From Lutibacter oricola (lineage in GTDB: Bacteria > Bacteroidota > Bacteroidia > Flavobacteriales > Flavobacteriaceae): a DNA stretch of 64,000 bases. Location of the stretch: positions 16 through 64,015 of the forward strand of contig NZ_FNNJ01000007.1 in the NCBI RefSeq assembly GCF_900106565.1, read 5' to 3'. The notes under the pieces were generated by a model. It had not been told where the DNA came from and made no database searches. It saw nothing but the letters and a program-made list of their open reading frames with translations. Each line of letters starts with the position of its first letter. The first letter of the stretch is position 1. Below, piece by piece: positions 35,383 through 44,404 of this stretch. Position numbers and translations under genes: made by a program.

Positions 35383-35638
35383 CATAAAAATACTTCAACA
35401 CTCTAGTTTTTAAGCATTTTATTCCATTTAGACTGTCGATTACCGTTTATCAAATCAAAACACCGTTTCATAAATCCAATGTTCTTTAATAAGTAGTTAA
35501 AAATCATATTTGCTAAGAATAAAGCTCTTGAATTATTAACTCTCGTATAAAAAAAATTGAAAAACAGGGTAACAAAAATTTGTTGCAGTTTATATACTAG
35601 TGTAAATGATTAAAACTATGAAATTTAAAAACAATATT

Positions 35639-37369
35639 ATGAAAACACTATTTAAAACCTTAATGCTGTTTGTTATGTTTATTTCAATAACAAGCATACA
35701 GGCACAACAAAACAAAAATTATTTTCAAATTAGTCCACGCGTTGGCTATGATTTTCCAACTTTTAACAACAATACACCTTATATAGATTATAAAGGTGGT
35801 TTAGAAGCTGGTATATCTCTAGATTACTACTGGAAATGGTTTGGTATTGGTGCCGACTTTGATTACATAAAAAACAAACCAGAAAGCACGTATCCTTTAG
35901 CTAGTATTTCACCAGCTATTACAACAAGTAACTTAACTGAGGCCAAAATAACGCGTACTTTTTACGGAATTGGACCTAGTTTTAAACACGAAAGTACTTC
36001 TGGTAAATTTATGGCTGAATTAAATACCAGGGCAGGTTTTGGTTCTATTAAAGGTGGAAGAACTTTATTAACTGGCTCAACAGCTAATACGTTAAACTTT
36101 CACGCTGGTTACAATTCAAAAAACTTATTTTCACTTAAAGGACAAATGCGTTTTACATACTTCTTTAAAGAAAACCTTGGTGTACACTTTGGTGCTTATT
36201 ATTTAAGACATTTTGATGCTACCGAAGAGTTAGATTCATCCTTAGGCTATTCAGCAGGTTACCACCCAATTAACACAGATGCTTCTGGTAATATGACACT
36301 AGATGCTAATGGTCCAATTTTAAGAAGTGAACCTTGTGATTGTGATATTTCATCAGTTGGAGTATTTGCAGGTTTAACTATAAAATTACCTAAAAAAGCA
36401 AAAGGTTGTAGCGTTTGTGGAGAAGATCATTACCCACGTTGTTGTTCAAGTTGTGGTTGTGGAATAACAGTTACAGCTAAAGATAAATTTAGTAAAGAGG
36501 TATTACCTAACACAGATGTTGTTTTAGTTGATTTGGCTGGTAACATAACACAATCTGGTACAACAAACTCATATGGTGTAGTAGTTTTTAACGATGTAGA
36601 TCCTAATGATTATGTTGTAAAAGGAAAATTATACAATGTAAATTTAGATGAAACAACAATTGCTAAAAAGGAATTTAAAAATTGTTTAAAAGATGGTTCT
36701 CAAATTCAGAAATTAATAGAATACGGCGACCTAAACTTTATTTTAAAAGGAACTGTTGTTGAATGTAATACTCCAAACGGAATTGAAGGTGTAAATGTTA
36801 TTTTAAGTGATAAAATTAACGCTGGACAAAAAAATACATTATCTAATGCTTCAGGTAACTTTATATTTCACCTAAAACAAGCTTCAACATATGCTTTAAA
36901 AGGAAATAAAGATGGATATTTCTCTAATGAAGTTGAAGTAACAACTACACAATACGACAGAAACAAATCATTATTTATAGATTTTGAAATGTGTGTAGAT
37001 CCTTGTGGAAAAGCAATTAGATTAGACAATATTATTTTTAATCTAGACAAATGGGATATTTTACCAGCTGCAATTCCAGATTTACAAAAAGTTGTAAAAC
37101 TAATGCAAGATAATCCAGAAATAAGTGTTGAAATGTCTTCACATACAGATTCTAGAGGAAGCCACGAGTACAACCAAAACTTATCACAAAAAAGAGCACA
37201 ATCTACGGTTAACTATTTAGTTTCTGAAGGTATTGCTTTAAGCAGATTAATTGCAAGAGGTGCAGGAGAAACAGAGTTACTAAATAAATGTGCCGACAAT
37301 ATAGAATGTTCAGAAGATGCACACAGAATAAACAGACGTACTGAGTTTAAAGTAGTTTGTACACAATAA
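35639..37369 (+). CDS. Outer-membrane barrel/OmpA fusion with Cys-rich insert
   Basis: I start at ATG 35639 (MKTLFKTLMLFVMFISITS), 576 aa, giving a clean signal peptide ending QA/QQ; ATGs at 35606 and 35618 lie upstream in frame. Residues ~15-255 look like a transmembrane beta-barrel (FQISPRVGYDFP, GIGADFDYI, GVHFGAYYL). A compact cysteine cluster follows, CSVCGEDHYPRCCSSCGCG, eight Cys in 19 residues. Next come two Ig-like carboxypeptidase-regulatory-type domains (GVVVFNDVDPNDYVVKG, GNFIFHLKQASTYALKG). The C-terminal OmpA domain has IIFNLDKWDI, SSHTDSRG and NRRTEF. It likely links outer membrane and peptidoglycan. It heads a plus-strand cluster of lipoproteins and a two-component system. Confidence 0.88.
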   Translation: MKTLFKTLMLFVMFISITSIQAQQNKNYFQISPRVGYDFPTFNNNTPYIDYKGGLEAGISLDYYWKWFGIGADFDYIKNKPESTYPLASISPAITTSNLTEAKITRTFYGIGPSFKHESTSGKFMAELNTRAGFGSIKGGRTLLTGSTANTLNFHAGYNSKNLFSLKGQMRFTYFFKENLGVHFGAYYLRHFDATEELDSSLGYSAGYHPINTDASGNMTLDANGPILRSEPCDCDISSVGVFAGLTIKLPKKAKGCSVCGEDHYPRCCSSCGCGITVTAKDKFSKEVLPNTDVVLVDLAGNITQSGTTNSYGVVVFNDVDPNDYVVKGKLYNVNLDETTIAKKEFKNCLKDGSQIQKLIEYGDLNFILKGTVVECNTPNGIEGVNVILSDKINAGQKNTLSNASGNFIFHLKQASTYALKGNKDGYFSNEVEVTTTQYDRNKSLFIDFEMCVDPCGKAIRLDNIIFNLDKWDILPAAIPDLQKVVKLMQDNPEISVEMSSHTDSRGSHEYNQNLSQKRAQSTVNYLVSEGIALSRLIARGAGETELLNKCADNIECSEDAHRINRRTEFKVVCTQ

Positions 37370-37437
37370 TTTGAGTTGATTGTTAATTAAAAGTCAAGAC
37401 AATTTAAAAGTTGACTTGGCTTTTTAAAAAAGAAATT

Positions 37438-38283
37438 ATGAAAACAAAAACATTAAAATTTTCGATAAAAATATTCCTATTAACCTTATTAACGGTTATA
37501 ACATTTAGTTGTGATGATGAAAAAGAATCTTGCGGCTATGATACAGAACAAGATGGTTTTCCTTTCTCCTGCTCAGAAGGAATGGATGTAGCCTTTTTAA
37601 TTGACTACACTGGAAGTATGGGAGGCGCAATTGACGATATTAAAAGCTCGGTAAGTTCAATTGCTACAACAATTGTAACACAATCTGGAGGAAATTACAG
37701 ATTGGCATTATCAATTTTTGATGAAACTCCAAAAGGAAGTTCACCAACATACTTAGGTCAAACAGATTATGTTAGTTTACCCGCTGCACAAAAAACAATT
37801 ATATCAACTGGTGCTTCTACAGATCAATATTTAACAATGATGGAAACATTTAGCCTAGCAAACCAAACAACTTTTGGTACACAATTAGCTAAACTTAATG
37901 GCCCTATGGCTTTAGGTAGTGGTAGTGGTTTTGCAGAACCTGGAGGCTTATTATTTGATGAAATTTTGAATAACAATTTTGCAGGTGCTTGGAGAAGTGG
38001 TATTACTAAACTAGCTATTATTATTACTGATGCTCCTGCAGGAGGAGACGATGATATTAATAACGCTACAGATGATACTTATTTAGCTGGTTTAGCTGCT
38101 ACAGCAAACACTTTAGGTGTGCAATGTATTTTAGTTACTTCTTTGGCAACATCTAACTACCAAGTACAATTAGTAGATAATAATACTGGAGGATTAAAAC
38201 TAATGTCTGCAGATTTAAATAATGTAGCTGCCGATATTATTAGCCTAATCGAAAACATTTGTATTAATAATGATGAAATGTAA
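37438..38283 (+). CDS. von Willebrand factor A-domain lipoprotein
   Basis: I start at ATG 37438, 281 aa; the lipobox ITFSC puts the lipid-bearing cysteine at about residue 25. The vWA domain starts at AFLIDYTGSMGGAIDDIKSS with a MIDAS-like DYTGSM metal site and continues with LALSIFDETP and ITKLAIIITDAPAGGDDD, where an Asp completes the site. Such domains bind protein partners through a metal ion. Paired cysteines near the start (CGYDTEQDGFPFSC) parallel the Cys-rich neighbour proteins. Located in the outer membrane or periplasm; partner unknown. 68 bp after the ompA-like gene. Confidence 0.85.
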   Translation: MKTKTLKFSIKIFLLTLLTVITFSCDDEKESCGYDTEQDGFPFSCSEGMDVAFLIDYTGSMGGAIDDIKSSVSSIATTIVTQSGGNYRLALSIFDETPKGSSPTYLGQTDYVSLPAAQKTIISTGASTDQYLTMMETFSLANQTTFGTQLAKLNGPMALGSGSGFAEPGGLLFDEILNNNFAGAWRSGITKLAIIITDAPAGGDDDINNATDDTYLAGLAATANTLGVQCILVTSLATSNYQVQLVDNNTGGLKLMSADLNNVAADIISLIENICINNDEM

Positions 38284-38347
38284 GCTTTAAAAGGTAACAA
38301 AACACAGGTTGAGTTTATCTATACATATAAACTAAAAAACAACAAAA

Positions 38348-39043
38348 ATGAAAAATTTAAAAACACTTACGTTACTACTTGTTTTTACACTAACTATTGC
38401 TTGTAATAATGAGAATGAAGAGTGTAGTTATACTCAACCTTGTGAACCTTATTGCGATCTTTTTGAAGATTTTGAAGATAAAGAGCTTGGAACTTTTGGT
38501 AACTGGCAAGGATTAGCTATTGACGATATACAATTTCAAACATTTGGAGCTTCAAAAACGCTTTATGTTGAAGATGGTTCTGGAGCTTCTTGGGCCTACA
38601 ATGCAGTTGACTTTCCTAAAAAATTACTAGAACAAGGTTGTGCCTTAAATTATGATACAGCATATTTAGCAGGTTCATCAAACTCAAGTACAACAGACAA
38701 CGGAATTGTAATTTATAAAGGAACATCGCCTGCTGCAAGTACTAGCAGGGCTACTTTTAAATTAAATTTAGCTAGTTTAATAACATCTGGAGACCCTTTA
38801 ACTACTATTGAAGTGCCTTTAGAATTAGCTACTGGAACAACTTTACCATCTAACAGCTATGGTGAATGGGTTCTTAGCGGAATACCTTCACCTTATTCAG
38901 CCGCAGATATAATCACTTTTAATACGTTAATACAAGATATTGATGGTGTTGCCTTTTTTATTGATGAAGGTGGAAATCCTGCTGAAAAATGGTGGTTCGA
39001 TAACTTTTGTTTCCAACAATGTTGTCCTGATTCTACCATCTAA
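38348..39043 (+). CDS. Cys-rich lipoprotein of unknown function
   Basis: A 231-aa protein with a lipoprotein signal (LLLVFTLTIAC, Cys at ~19). Just after it comes a cysteine-rich stretch, ECSYTQPCEPYCDLFEDFED, and the C-terminus ends in FCFQQCCPDS. The middle is a beta-rich, laminin-G or jelly-roll-like region (FEDKELGTFGNWQG, EKWWFDNFCF), a pattern seen in carbohydrate-binding folds, but I cannot place it in a family. It lies between two other lipoprotein genes on the same strand, 64 bp after the vWA gene. Confidence 0.7.
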   Translation: MKNLKTLTLLLVFTLTIACNNENEECSYTQPCEPYCDLFEDFEDKELGTFGNWQGLAIDDIQFQTFGASKTLYVEDGSGASWAYNAVDFPKKLLEQGCALNYDTAYLAGSSNSSTTDNGIVIYKGTSPAASTSRATFKLNLASLITSGDPLTTIEVPLELATGTTLPSNSYGEWVLSGIPSPYSAADIITFNTLIQDIDGVAFFIDEGGNPAEKWWFDNFCFQQCCPDSTI

Positions 39044-39096
39044 TTAATTGACTATTAATTTTTAGCTATATTTAAAAAAAATCAAAAACTAACAAT

Positions 39097-39570
39097 ATGA
39101 AATTTACGTACCTTAAACTAGTTGCATTAGTTGCAATTATTACGCTTACTTCTTGTAATTGTTCTTCAAAAAAAGAATTTAAAAAACCAAACGGTTTAAT
39201 CACAAATAAACAAGCAGACAAGTTGGAAGAGGCTTACAAAGCAAACCAACATAAAGCTATTAATAATTTTTTAAGTCAAAACGGTATTAATGTTATAGAT
39301 AATAGAGAAGTTTGGTTTAGTTTAGAAGAATTAGAAAACTATATTGAATACGTTAAACAAGAATCTAAAAAACAAAACCTAGAAGATTTAGGTATACGCG
39401 TTTATTTTGGTGCTAAAATGAATGAGAAAAAAGAAATGAAATCTACCATTTTCTTTTACCCAACACATAACTCAGCAACTAGAGCAGCTGCCGAAAACTT
39501 TAATTCATATGGTATTCAAGGGTTAAATTACGGAAGTTCTGGAGATCCTGTTGACGAATTTCGACCTTAA
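39097..39570 (+). CDS. Lipoprotein of unknown function
   Basis: A 157-aa protein with a signal and lipobox (IITLTSC, Cys at ~20; a second Cys follows two residues later). The helix-rich body contains LITNKQADKLEEAYKANQ and VWFSLEELENYIEYVKQES, then GIRVYFGAK, and ends with PVDEFRP. I recognise the general type as a conserved Bacteroidota lipoprotein but know no function. It is 5 bp upstream of the membrane-protein gene that overlaps the kinase, so it may be co-transcribed with the sensory system. Confidence 0.7.
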   Translation: MKFTYLKLVALVAIITLTSCNCSSKKEFKKPNGLITNKQADKLEEAYKANQHKAINNFLSQNGINVIDNREVWFSLEELENYIEYVKQESKKQNLEDLGIRVYFGAKMNEKKEMKSTIFFYPTHNSATRAAAENFNSYGIQGLNYGSSGDPVDEFRP

Positions 39571-39575
39571 AAACA

Positions 39576-40196
39576 ATGCTGTTAAAGCTAAAAATAATAT
39601 TATGGATTTTTCAACTAGCAGCATTTATAGCTGCTAGTATAACTTGGAATAAATATAAAAACACCACGCAAAGGTATTTTCTATTCTTCTTAGGTTTCGT
39701 ATTAATTGTAGAATTTTTAGGTTACAATATTCCAAAAATATATGGTATTAAAAGTCAATTTGTATACAATATATTCACTGTTATTTCTTTTTACTTTTAC
39801 CTATATTGGTTTAATTCTATTTTAAATAAAAAACTAATTATTAAAGTTTTTGCTGTAGCATTCTCTATTTCAATAGTTATTTCAATATTTTTTGAAGATT
39901 TTATGGGCGCATTATGGAGAGTACCTCTAACAACAGGAACTTTTTTAGTGTTAGTATGTTCTGGTATATTTTATTATAATTTATTAAATAGTAATGATAT
40001 TTTTAGATATCAAAAATCACAAAAATTTTGGATAGTTACGGGGCTACTAATTTTTTACATTGCTTTTTTACCTATTCAATTATTTCAACCATATTTAAAA
40101 GTTAGTTCTTTATCATATGGTATTCCACTAACCGTTTTAAATATTTTAATGTATGGTTTAATAGCCACAAGTTTTTTATGCTTAAAGAAGGATTAG
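39576..40196 (+). CDS. Multi-spanning membrane protein coupled to LytS-type kinase
   Basis: A 206-aa integral membrane protein with six or seven hydrophobic segments (WIFQLAAFIAASITW, YFLFFLGFVLIVEFLGY, IFTVISFYFYLYWF, VFAVAFSISIVISIF, LVLVCSGIFYYNL, ILIFYIAFLPI-like, LNILMYGLIATSFLCL). It has no soluble domain. It overlaps the kinase gene by 19 bp, so the two are translated together and this protein is very likely the membrane sensor of the two-component system. Confidence 0.78.
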   Translation: MLLKLKIILWIFQLAAFIAASITWNKYKNTTQRYFLFFLGFVLIVEFLGYNIPKIYGIKSQFVYNIFTVISFYFYLYWFNSILNKKLIIKVFAVAFSISIVISIFFEDFMGALWRVPLTTGTFLVLVCSGIFYYNLLNSNDIFRYQKSQKFWIVTGLLIFYIAFLPIQLFQPYLKVSSLSYGIPLTVLNILMYGLIATSFLCLKKD

Positions 40197-40975
40197 AAAT
40201 AAATATAATTTTTATCATAGTTTTTGGTGCTATACTACTTGTAATTACAACGTTGGTAATTTTGTTTGTAACATTTAACAATAGGCGAAATAAATTAATT
40301 CAAGAAAAATTAGAACATGCATTAGAGCATCAACAAAAATTACACGATTTAGAATTATCTGCTTTACGTAATCAAATGAATCCGCATTTTATACATAATT
40401 CATTAAACGCAATTCAATACTACGTGCAACGAAATGATGTTGAAACCTCTGAATTTTACTTAACAAAGTTTTCTAAATTAATGCGCTTATTTTTTGATTA
40501 TTCTAGCAGGCAAAGCATTACTTTAAAAGAAGAAATTGCCTTGCTAAAAAACTATTTACAAATTGAAAAATTACGTTTTGAAGAAAATTTAACATATACT
40601 ATTAACGTAGACAAAAACTTAACTACTGAAGTTACAGAAATACCTTCTATGATTTTACAACCGCTTGTTGAAAATGCAATTAACCACGGTTTGTTTCATA
40701 AAAAAGGTATTGGAACATTGGCTATTGAATTTAAAGAAATCAATAACAAATGTTTTCTGGTATTAATAGTTGACAATGGTATTGGTATCAATAAATCATT
40801 AGCAAAAAATACTTCAATAAAAAAGAACAAGCATTCTTCATCGGTAATTGAAGAGCGTTTAAATTTATTAAAAGAAAGCAATAATTGGGATATTGATTTT
40901 AAAATAGTTGACAGATCTATTAATGAAAACACAAGTGGAACCATAGTTACCCTAACTTTTAACCAAATGGAATAA
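40178..40975 (+). CDS. LytS/YehU-type sensor histidine kinase
   Basis: A 265-aa kinase with one N-terminal membrane helix (IIFIIVFGAILLVITTLVIL) and a short coiled coil. The His_kinase-type block is LRNQMNPHFIHNSLNAIQYY with phospho-accepting His70. The ATP-binding domain shows ILQPLVENAINHGLF and VDNGIGIN, with ERLNLL near the end. There is no periplasmic sensor, so input probably comes from the overlapping membrane protein. It is followed 1 bp later by its LytTR regulator; together they form the AlgR/LytT kind of two-component system. Confidence 0.92.
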   Translation: MLKEGLEINIIFIIVFGAILLVITTLVILFVTFNNRRNKLIQEKLEHALEHQQKLHDLELSALRNQMNPHFIHNSLNAIQYYVQRNDVETSEFYLTKFSKLMRLFFDYSSRQSITLKEEIALLKNYLQIEKLRFEENLTYTINVDKNLTTEVTEIPSMILQPLVENAINHGLFHKKGIGTLAIEFKEINNKCFLVLIVDNGIGINKSLAKNTSIKKNKHSSSVIEERLNLLKESNNWDIDFKIVDRSINENTSGTIVTLTFNQME

Positions 40976-40976
40976 C

Positions 40977-41720
40977 ATGAAAATTAAAACAATTATAATA
41001 GATGATGAACGAAAAGCAATTGCTATTCTTAAAAATAAGATTGAACGTGTATGCCCTTTTATTGAAATAATTGCTGAAACACAAGATCCAAAAGAAGGTT
41101 TAAAACTTATAAAAAAGTTAGAGCCTCAATTAGTGTTTTTAGATATTGCAATGCCAGAAATGAATGGATTTGAATTACTTTCGAAAATAGAAAACCCAAA
41201 TTTTGAAATAATTTTTGCTACTGCTTTTGATAATTATGCTATTGAAGCTATTAAAAATTGTGCCATTGGATATTTAGTAAAACCAATAGACAATCAAGAC
41301 TTATTGGAAGCTGTAAATAAGGCCAAACAAAACATTGAAGACAAAACTGCTTTAGCCAAAAACAAACTACTTATTGAAAATTTAAGCGTACAAACATTTC
41401 AGAAAAAAAAGATTGTAATTCCTACTCAAGAAGGATTAGAATTTGCCAAAATAGCAGATATTATTTGTTGCGAAGGAAATAACGGTTACACCAATATTCA
41501 TTTTTCTAACAGAAAAACAATGTTAAGTTCAAATAGTATTGGACACTTTAAAAAGTTACTTGAAAACCAAGGTTTTTACTTAGTGCACAAGTCGCACTTA
41601 ATAAATTTAAACCATATAAATAAATACCTAAACGAAGGTTATGTTATATTAACCAACAACATTAAAATTCCAGTTTCTAGAACCAAAAGAAGCGAGTTTT
41701 TAAACAATTTAAAAAGCTAA
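40977..41720 (+). CDS. LytTR-family response regulator
   Basis: A 247-aa regulator. Receiver domain residues 1-120: acidic pocket IIIDDERKA, phospho-acceptor Asp56 in LVFLDIAMPEMNG, and the conserved Lys in GYLVKPID. The LytTR DNA-binding domain occupies ~140-245 (IVIPTQEGLEFAKIADIICC, FYLVHKSHLINLNHI, IPVSRTKRSEFL). It binds DNA as an activator or repressor of nearby genes; the upstream surface-protein cluster is a natural candidate target set. Cognate kinase is the preceding gene. Confidence 0.94.
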   Translation: MKIKTIIIDDERKAIAILKNKIERVCPFIEIIAETQDPKEGLKLIKKLEPQLVFLDIAMPEMNGFELLSKIENPNFEIIFATAFDNYAIEAIKNCAIGYLVKPIDNQDLLEAVNKAKQNIEDKTALAKNKLLIENLSVQTFQKKKIVIPTQEGLEFAKIADIICCEGNNGYTNIHFSNRKTMLSSNSIGHFKKLLENQGFYLVHKSHLINLNHINKYLNEGYVILTNNIKIPVSRTKRSEFLNNLKS

Positions 41721-41778
41721 CGTTTTGTAATGTTTCTTAGTTTAAGGTATATTTACCAAAACTATCAAAAACATTATT

Positions 41779-42060
41779 ATGATTTCAGCAAACGAATATT
41801 TTAACGGAACAGTAAAAAGTTTAGGCTACACAACAGCTAACGGAAAATCTACTGTTGGAGTTATGGAAGAAGGAGATTACGAATTTGGAACTTCGAGCCA
41901 CGAAACTATGACTGTAATTGAAGGTGAACTTATTGCTCAGTTACCAAATAATGCTGAATGGAAATTATACAAAGCTGGTGAAAGTTTTGAAATTGAAGCC
42001 AACGCTCGATTTAAAGTAAAATCGGTTGGACAAACGTCTTATTTATGCACTTATAAATAA
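41779..42060 (+). CDS. ppnP: Pyrimidine/purine nucleoside phosphorylase PpnP
   Basis: A 93-aa small cupin (DUF1255). Residues match PpnP throughout: EYFNGTVKSLGYTT, GVMEEGDYEFGTSSHETMTV, GELIAQLPN, FEIEANARFKVK and C-terminal YLCTYK. The E. coli homologue phosphorolyses a broad range of nucleosides to ribose-1-phosphate and free base in the cytosol. Normal length. It is followed by a bidirectional terminator shared with the convergent kinase gene. Confidence 0.95.
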   Translation: MISANEYFNGTVKSLGYTTANGKSTVGVMEEGDYEFGTSSHETMTVIEGELIAQLPNNAEWKLYKAGESFEIEANARFKVKSVGQTSYLCTYK

Positions 42061-42066
42061 TATTGG

Positions 42067-42095
42067 AAAAGCCTCTTTAAAAAGAGGCTTTTTTT
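42067..42095. terminator. Bidirectional terminator between ppnP and kinase gene
   Basis: A perfect 12-bp stem (42067-42078 / 42081-42092, AGCCTC/GAGGCT core) with A and T runs on the two sides; it touches the stop codon of the minus-strand kinase gene. Confidence 0.9.
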
Positions 42096-44193
42096 ATTGT
42101 GTAGGTAAAGAAACACAGAATTTACTTCCTTCATTCTCTTTACTTTCAACCTTTATATTTCCATTATTTTTTTTGATAAATTCTTCGCAAAGAATTAAAC
42201 CGAGGCCAGTACCTCTTTCATTTAAAGTACCGTCTCTTTTTACGCTAGTTTCAACTTTAAATAGACCATCAATAATTGTTTTGTCCATTCCTATTCCAAC
42301 ATCTTTAAAACAAATTTCAACCAAATTACCTTTTACTTTTGAAGTAACAACCACTTCGCTATTTTTATGACTAAATTTAATAGCGTTACTTATTAAGTTC
42401 GAAAAAACTACTTTTATAGTTTCTGAATCCACAAACACACTAGTTTCTGGATTTACGTTATTAATTACAGTAATTTGTTTAATTGTAGCAGAACTTAAAT
42501 ATGGGTTTATACCACTATCTAAAAGCTCTTTTAAATTGGTGTTTTCTTTATTTAATTGAATAACTCCACGTTGAGATCTTGCCCAATCCAATAAGTTATC
42601 TAACAAATTTAATGTAGACTTCGTACTTTTTTCAATATGATTTAACATATTTAATCGCTGATTATCATTTAGAATTTTATAATCTTCTACTAACAGATTA
42701 CTAAATCCTAAAATAGCATTAAACGGGCTTTTTAAATCGTGCCCAATAATTGAAAACAACTTGTCTTTTGTAGCATTTAGTTTTTTTAATTTTTTTTCAT
42801 TTAACTCTAAGCTTTCAATATTACTTTCTAATAATGCTTTTTGCTCTTTTATTAATTTATGCTGGTTTTTAAGTATGTTATTTTTTTTTCTAACTTTAAA
42901 AAAGTAATACAAAACAATACCTATAATAATTAATAAAATTAGAATTGTAACTGCAGATCTACCTAATAATATTTTCTTTTTTATAGTTTCATTTTCTAAC
43001 TGATGTTCTTTTAATTGCTGCTCGAACTTCAGTTTTTCTAATTCTGTTTTTCTTTTTTGATCTTCAAAATCTATTAATAAATTGGCAACACTATTATTTT
43101 TTAAAGAATCTATAGCAGTATTAGACTTTTGTAATGATTCTAAAGATTTTTTAAATAAACCAAGTTTAGAATATGCTATAGATTGTTTTTTATAAATTTC
43201 TGGAAACTCTTCATAAACACCTATTGATTTTGAATAATCGATGCATTTATCAAATTGCTTAATACTCTCTTTGTATTTATTTTGATAATAAAACCATTCT
43301 GCTTTTTTTCTATAAGCTCTAGATTTAATAGGTTTAAAATCATTGGCTTCGCAAATAACAGTTGCAGAATCTATATATTTTTTAGCTAATTTAAAGTTTT
43401 TTGTTCCATTATTATAGCTAGCTAAAGACAAGTGTAAATACGCCTTTAAGTAGATACTTTTTACATTAGGTATTATTTCGACAAGATTTTTATAGTCGTC
43501 TTTTGCTTCATCTACTCTATTGTTTTCAACCTTAAGTACTCCAATATTGGAATAGGAAACTGCTAAATCTTCTGGTAAAGAACTACTTGTAGAAAGCTCA
43601 ATATTTAACGACTTTGTAAAGTATAACAATGACAATTTATAATTATCTAGCTTTTTGTAAATAGACCCTAAATTATTATAAATAATAGACATACTTATTG
43701 TGTCTTTTAAAGCTTCGGCATAATTTAAAGCCTTTAAATTATAGTCTAAACTACTTAATTGACTAGAACTATAAGAGGCAACATAGCTCATACCTCTATA
43801 GCTATCTAGAATATTTATGGAGTCTTGTTGTTCTTTAAAAAGTTCAATAGCCTTATCAAAATTTTCTAGTGAAGATTTAATATTCCCTTTTTCAATCATT
43901 CCCCTAGCTATATAAGAATAGGAAACTGCTAAACCTTTATTAAAGTTTATTTTTTTAGCAACAGTCATTGCTTTATTACTATAAAACAAAGAACTATCTA
44001 AATTAATTGCACCGTACAAATACGATAATTTATTATAGTTGCTAACAAGTATTTTTTGGTTACTTTCTGATAAGTTATAACTTTTTATTGAATCAATTTT
44101 TTTTTGATCCTGGGCATTTAATTCAACAAAACATAAAAGTAAGAGTAGGGAATTAAACAAAGCTATTTGACGTAGGGGGCTTCTCATAATCAA
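42094..44193 (-). CDS. TPR sensor histidine kinase
   Basis: A 699-aa membrane kinase. Signal-like N-terminus (QIALFNSLLLLLCFVEL), then ~8 tetratricopeptide-like helix pairs to residue ~370 in the periplasm, a coiled coil, a membrane helix at ~408-428 (AVTILILLIIIGIVLYYFF), a second coiled coil, the HisKA box FSIIGHDLKSPFNAILGFSN (His near 485), and an ATP-binding domain with NLISNAIKFSH, KDVGIGMDK and RGTGLGL. No receiver domain is fused, so its regulator is elsewhere. TPR-type kinases of this kind are frequent in Flavobacteriaceae; signal unknown. Confidence 0.92.
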   Translation of the reverse strand: MIMRSPLRQIALFNSLLLLLCFVELNAQDQKKIDSIKSYNLSESNQKILVSNYNKLSYLYGAINLDSSLFYSNKAMTVAKKINFNKGLAVSYSYIARGMIEKGNIKSSLENFDKAIELFKEQQDSINILDSYRGMSYVASYSSSQLSSLDYNLKALNYAEALKDTISMSIIYNNLGSIYKKLDNYKLSLLYFTKSLNIELSTSSSLPEDLAVSYSNIGVLKVENNRVDEAKDDYKNLVEIIPNVKSIYLKAYLHLSLASYNNGTKNFKLAKKYIDSATVICEANDFKPIKSRAYRKKAEWFYYQNKYKESIKQFDKCIDYSKSIGVYEEFPEIYKKQSIAYSKLGLFKKSLESLQKSNTAIDSLKNNSVANLLIDFEDQKRKTELEKLKFEQQLKEHQLENETIKKKILLGRSAVTILILLIIIGIVLYYFFKVRKKNNILKNQHKLIKEQKALLESNIESLELNEKKLKKLNATKDKLFSIIGHDLKSPFNAILGFSNLLVEDYKILNDNQRLNMLNHIEKSTKSTLNLLDNLLDWARSQRGVIQLNKENTNLKELLDSGINPYLSSATIKQITVINNVNPETSVFVDSETIKVVFSNLISNAIKFSHKNSEVVVTSKVKGNLVEICFKDVGIGMDKTIIDGLFKVETSVKRDGTLNERGTGLGLILCEEFIKKNNGNIKVESKENEGSKFCVSLPTQ

Positions 44194-44282
44194 ATTGTAT
44201 TATTATATAAAATTAATGCTTTTTTAAAGATTAACTACTATAATTAATACTAAATTATCTTAAAATAAAGCAATTACAACTT

Positions 44283-44375
44283 GCGTTAGAGATAGAACGG
44301 TGTGTTTGAGCTCTTTTTTAGTTTTTTCAACTAAAAAAAGCGAGTAGAGATAGCGCGACCTGAAAGGAAACGCCC
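44283..44375 (-). ncRNA. Structured dispersed repeat, copy 2 (Flavo-1-like)
   Basis: Same conserved blocks as 33260-33336 (GCGTTAG-GAT-GA, GAGCTC, GCGA-TA, AGC-GACC, AACGCCCAA). The variable middle is a long hairpin, CTTTTTTAGTT / AACTAAAAAAAG. It lies in the 211-bp gap upstream of the TPR kinase gene, in the same orientation relative to the minus-strand genes as copy 1. Confidence 0.6.
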
Positions 44376-44404
44376 AAAATATTTAATCGTTTAATTATCA
44401 ACAG

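Larger units (their letters stand above)
34737..35605. other. Long gene-poor region upstream of rtcB
   Basis: These 869 bp separate the divergent rtcB and ompA-like genes. They hold two minus-strand modules, each a CATnTTTG box, a 20-28-codon ORF and a hairpin terminator (34831-35027 and 35213-35382), plus a TACTGAT-T-ATCAGTA palindrome at 35070-35084. The last ~220 bp before the plus-strand ompA gene show no structure I can name. Confidence 0.65.

Noticed and set aside
37391..37417. Short inverted repeat AAGTCAA/TTGACTT before the vWA gene as a terminator
   Set aside because: Only 7 bp of AT-rich stem with a 13-nt loop; too weak to call.
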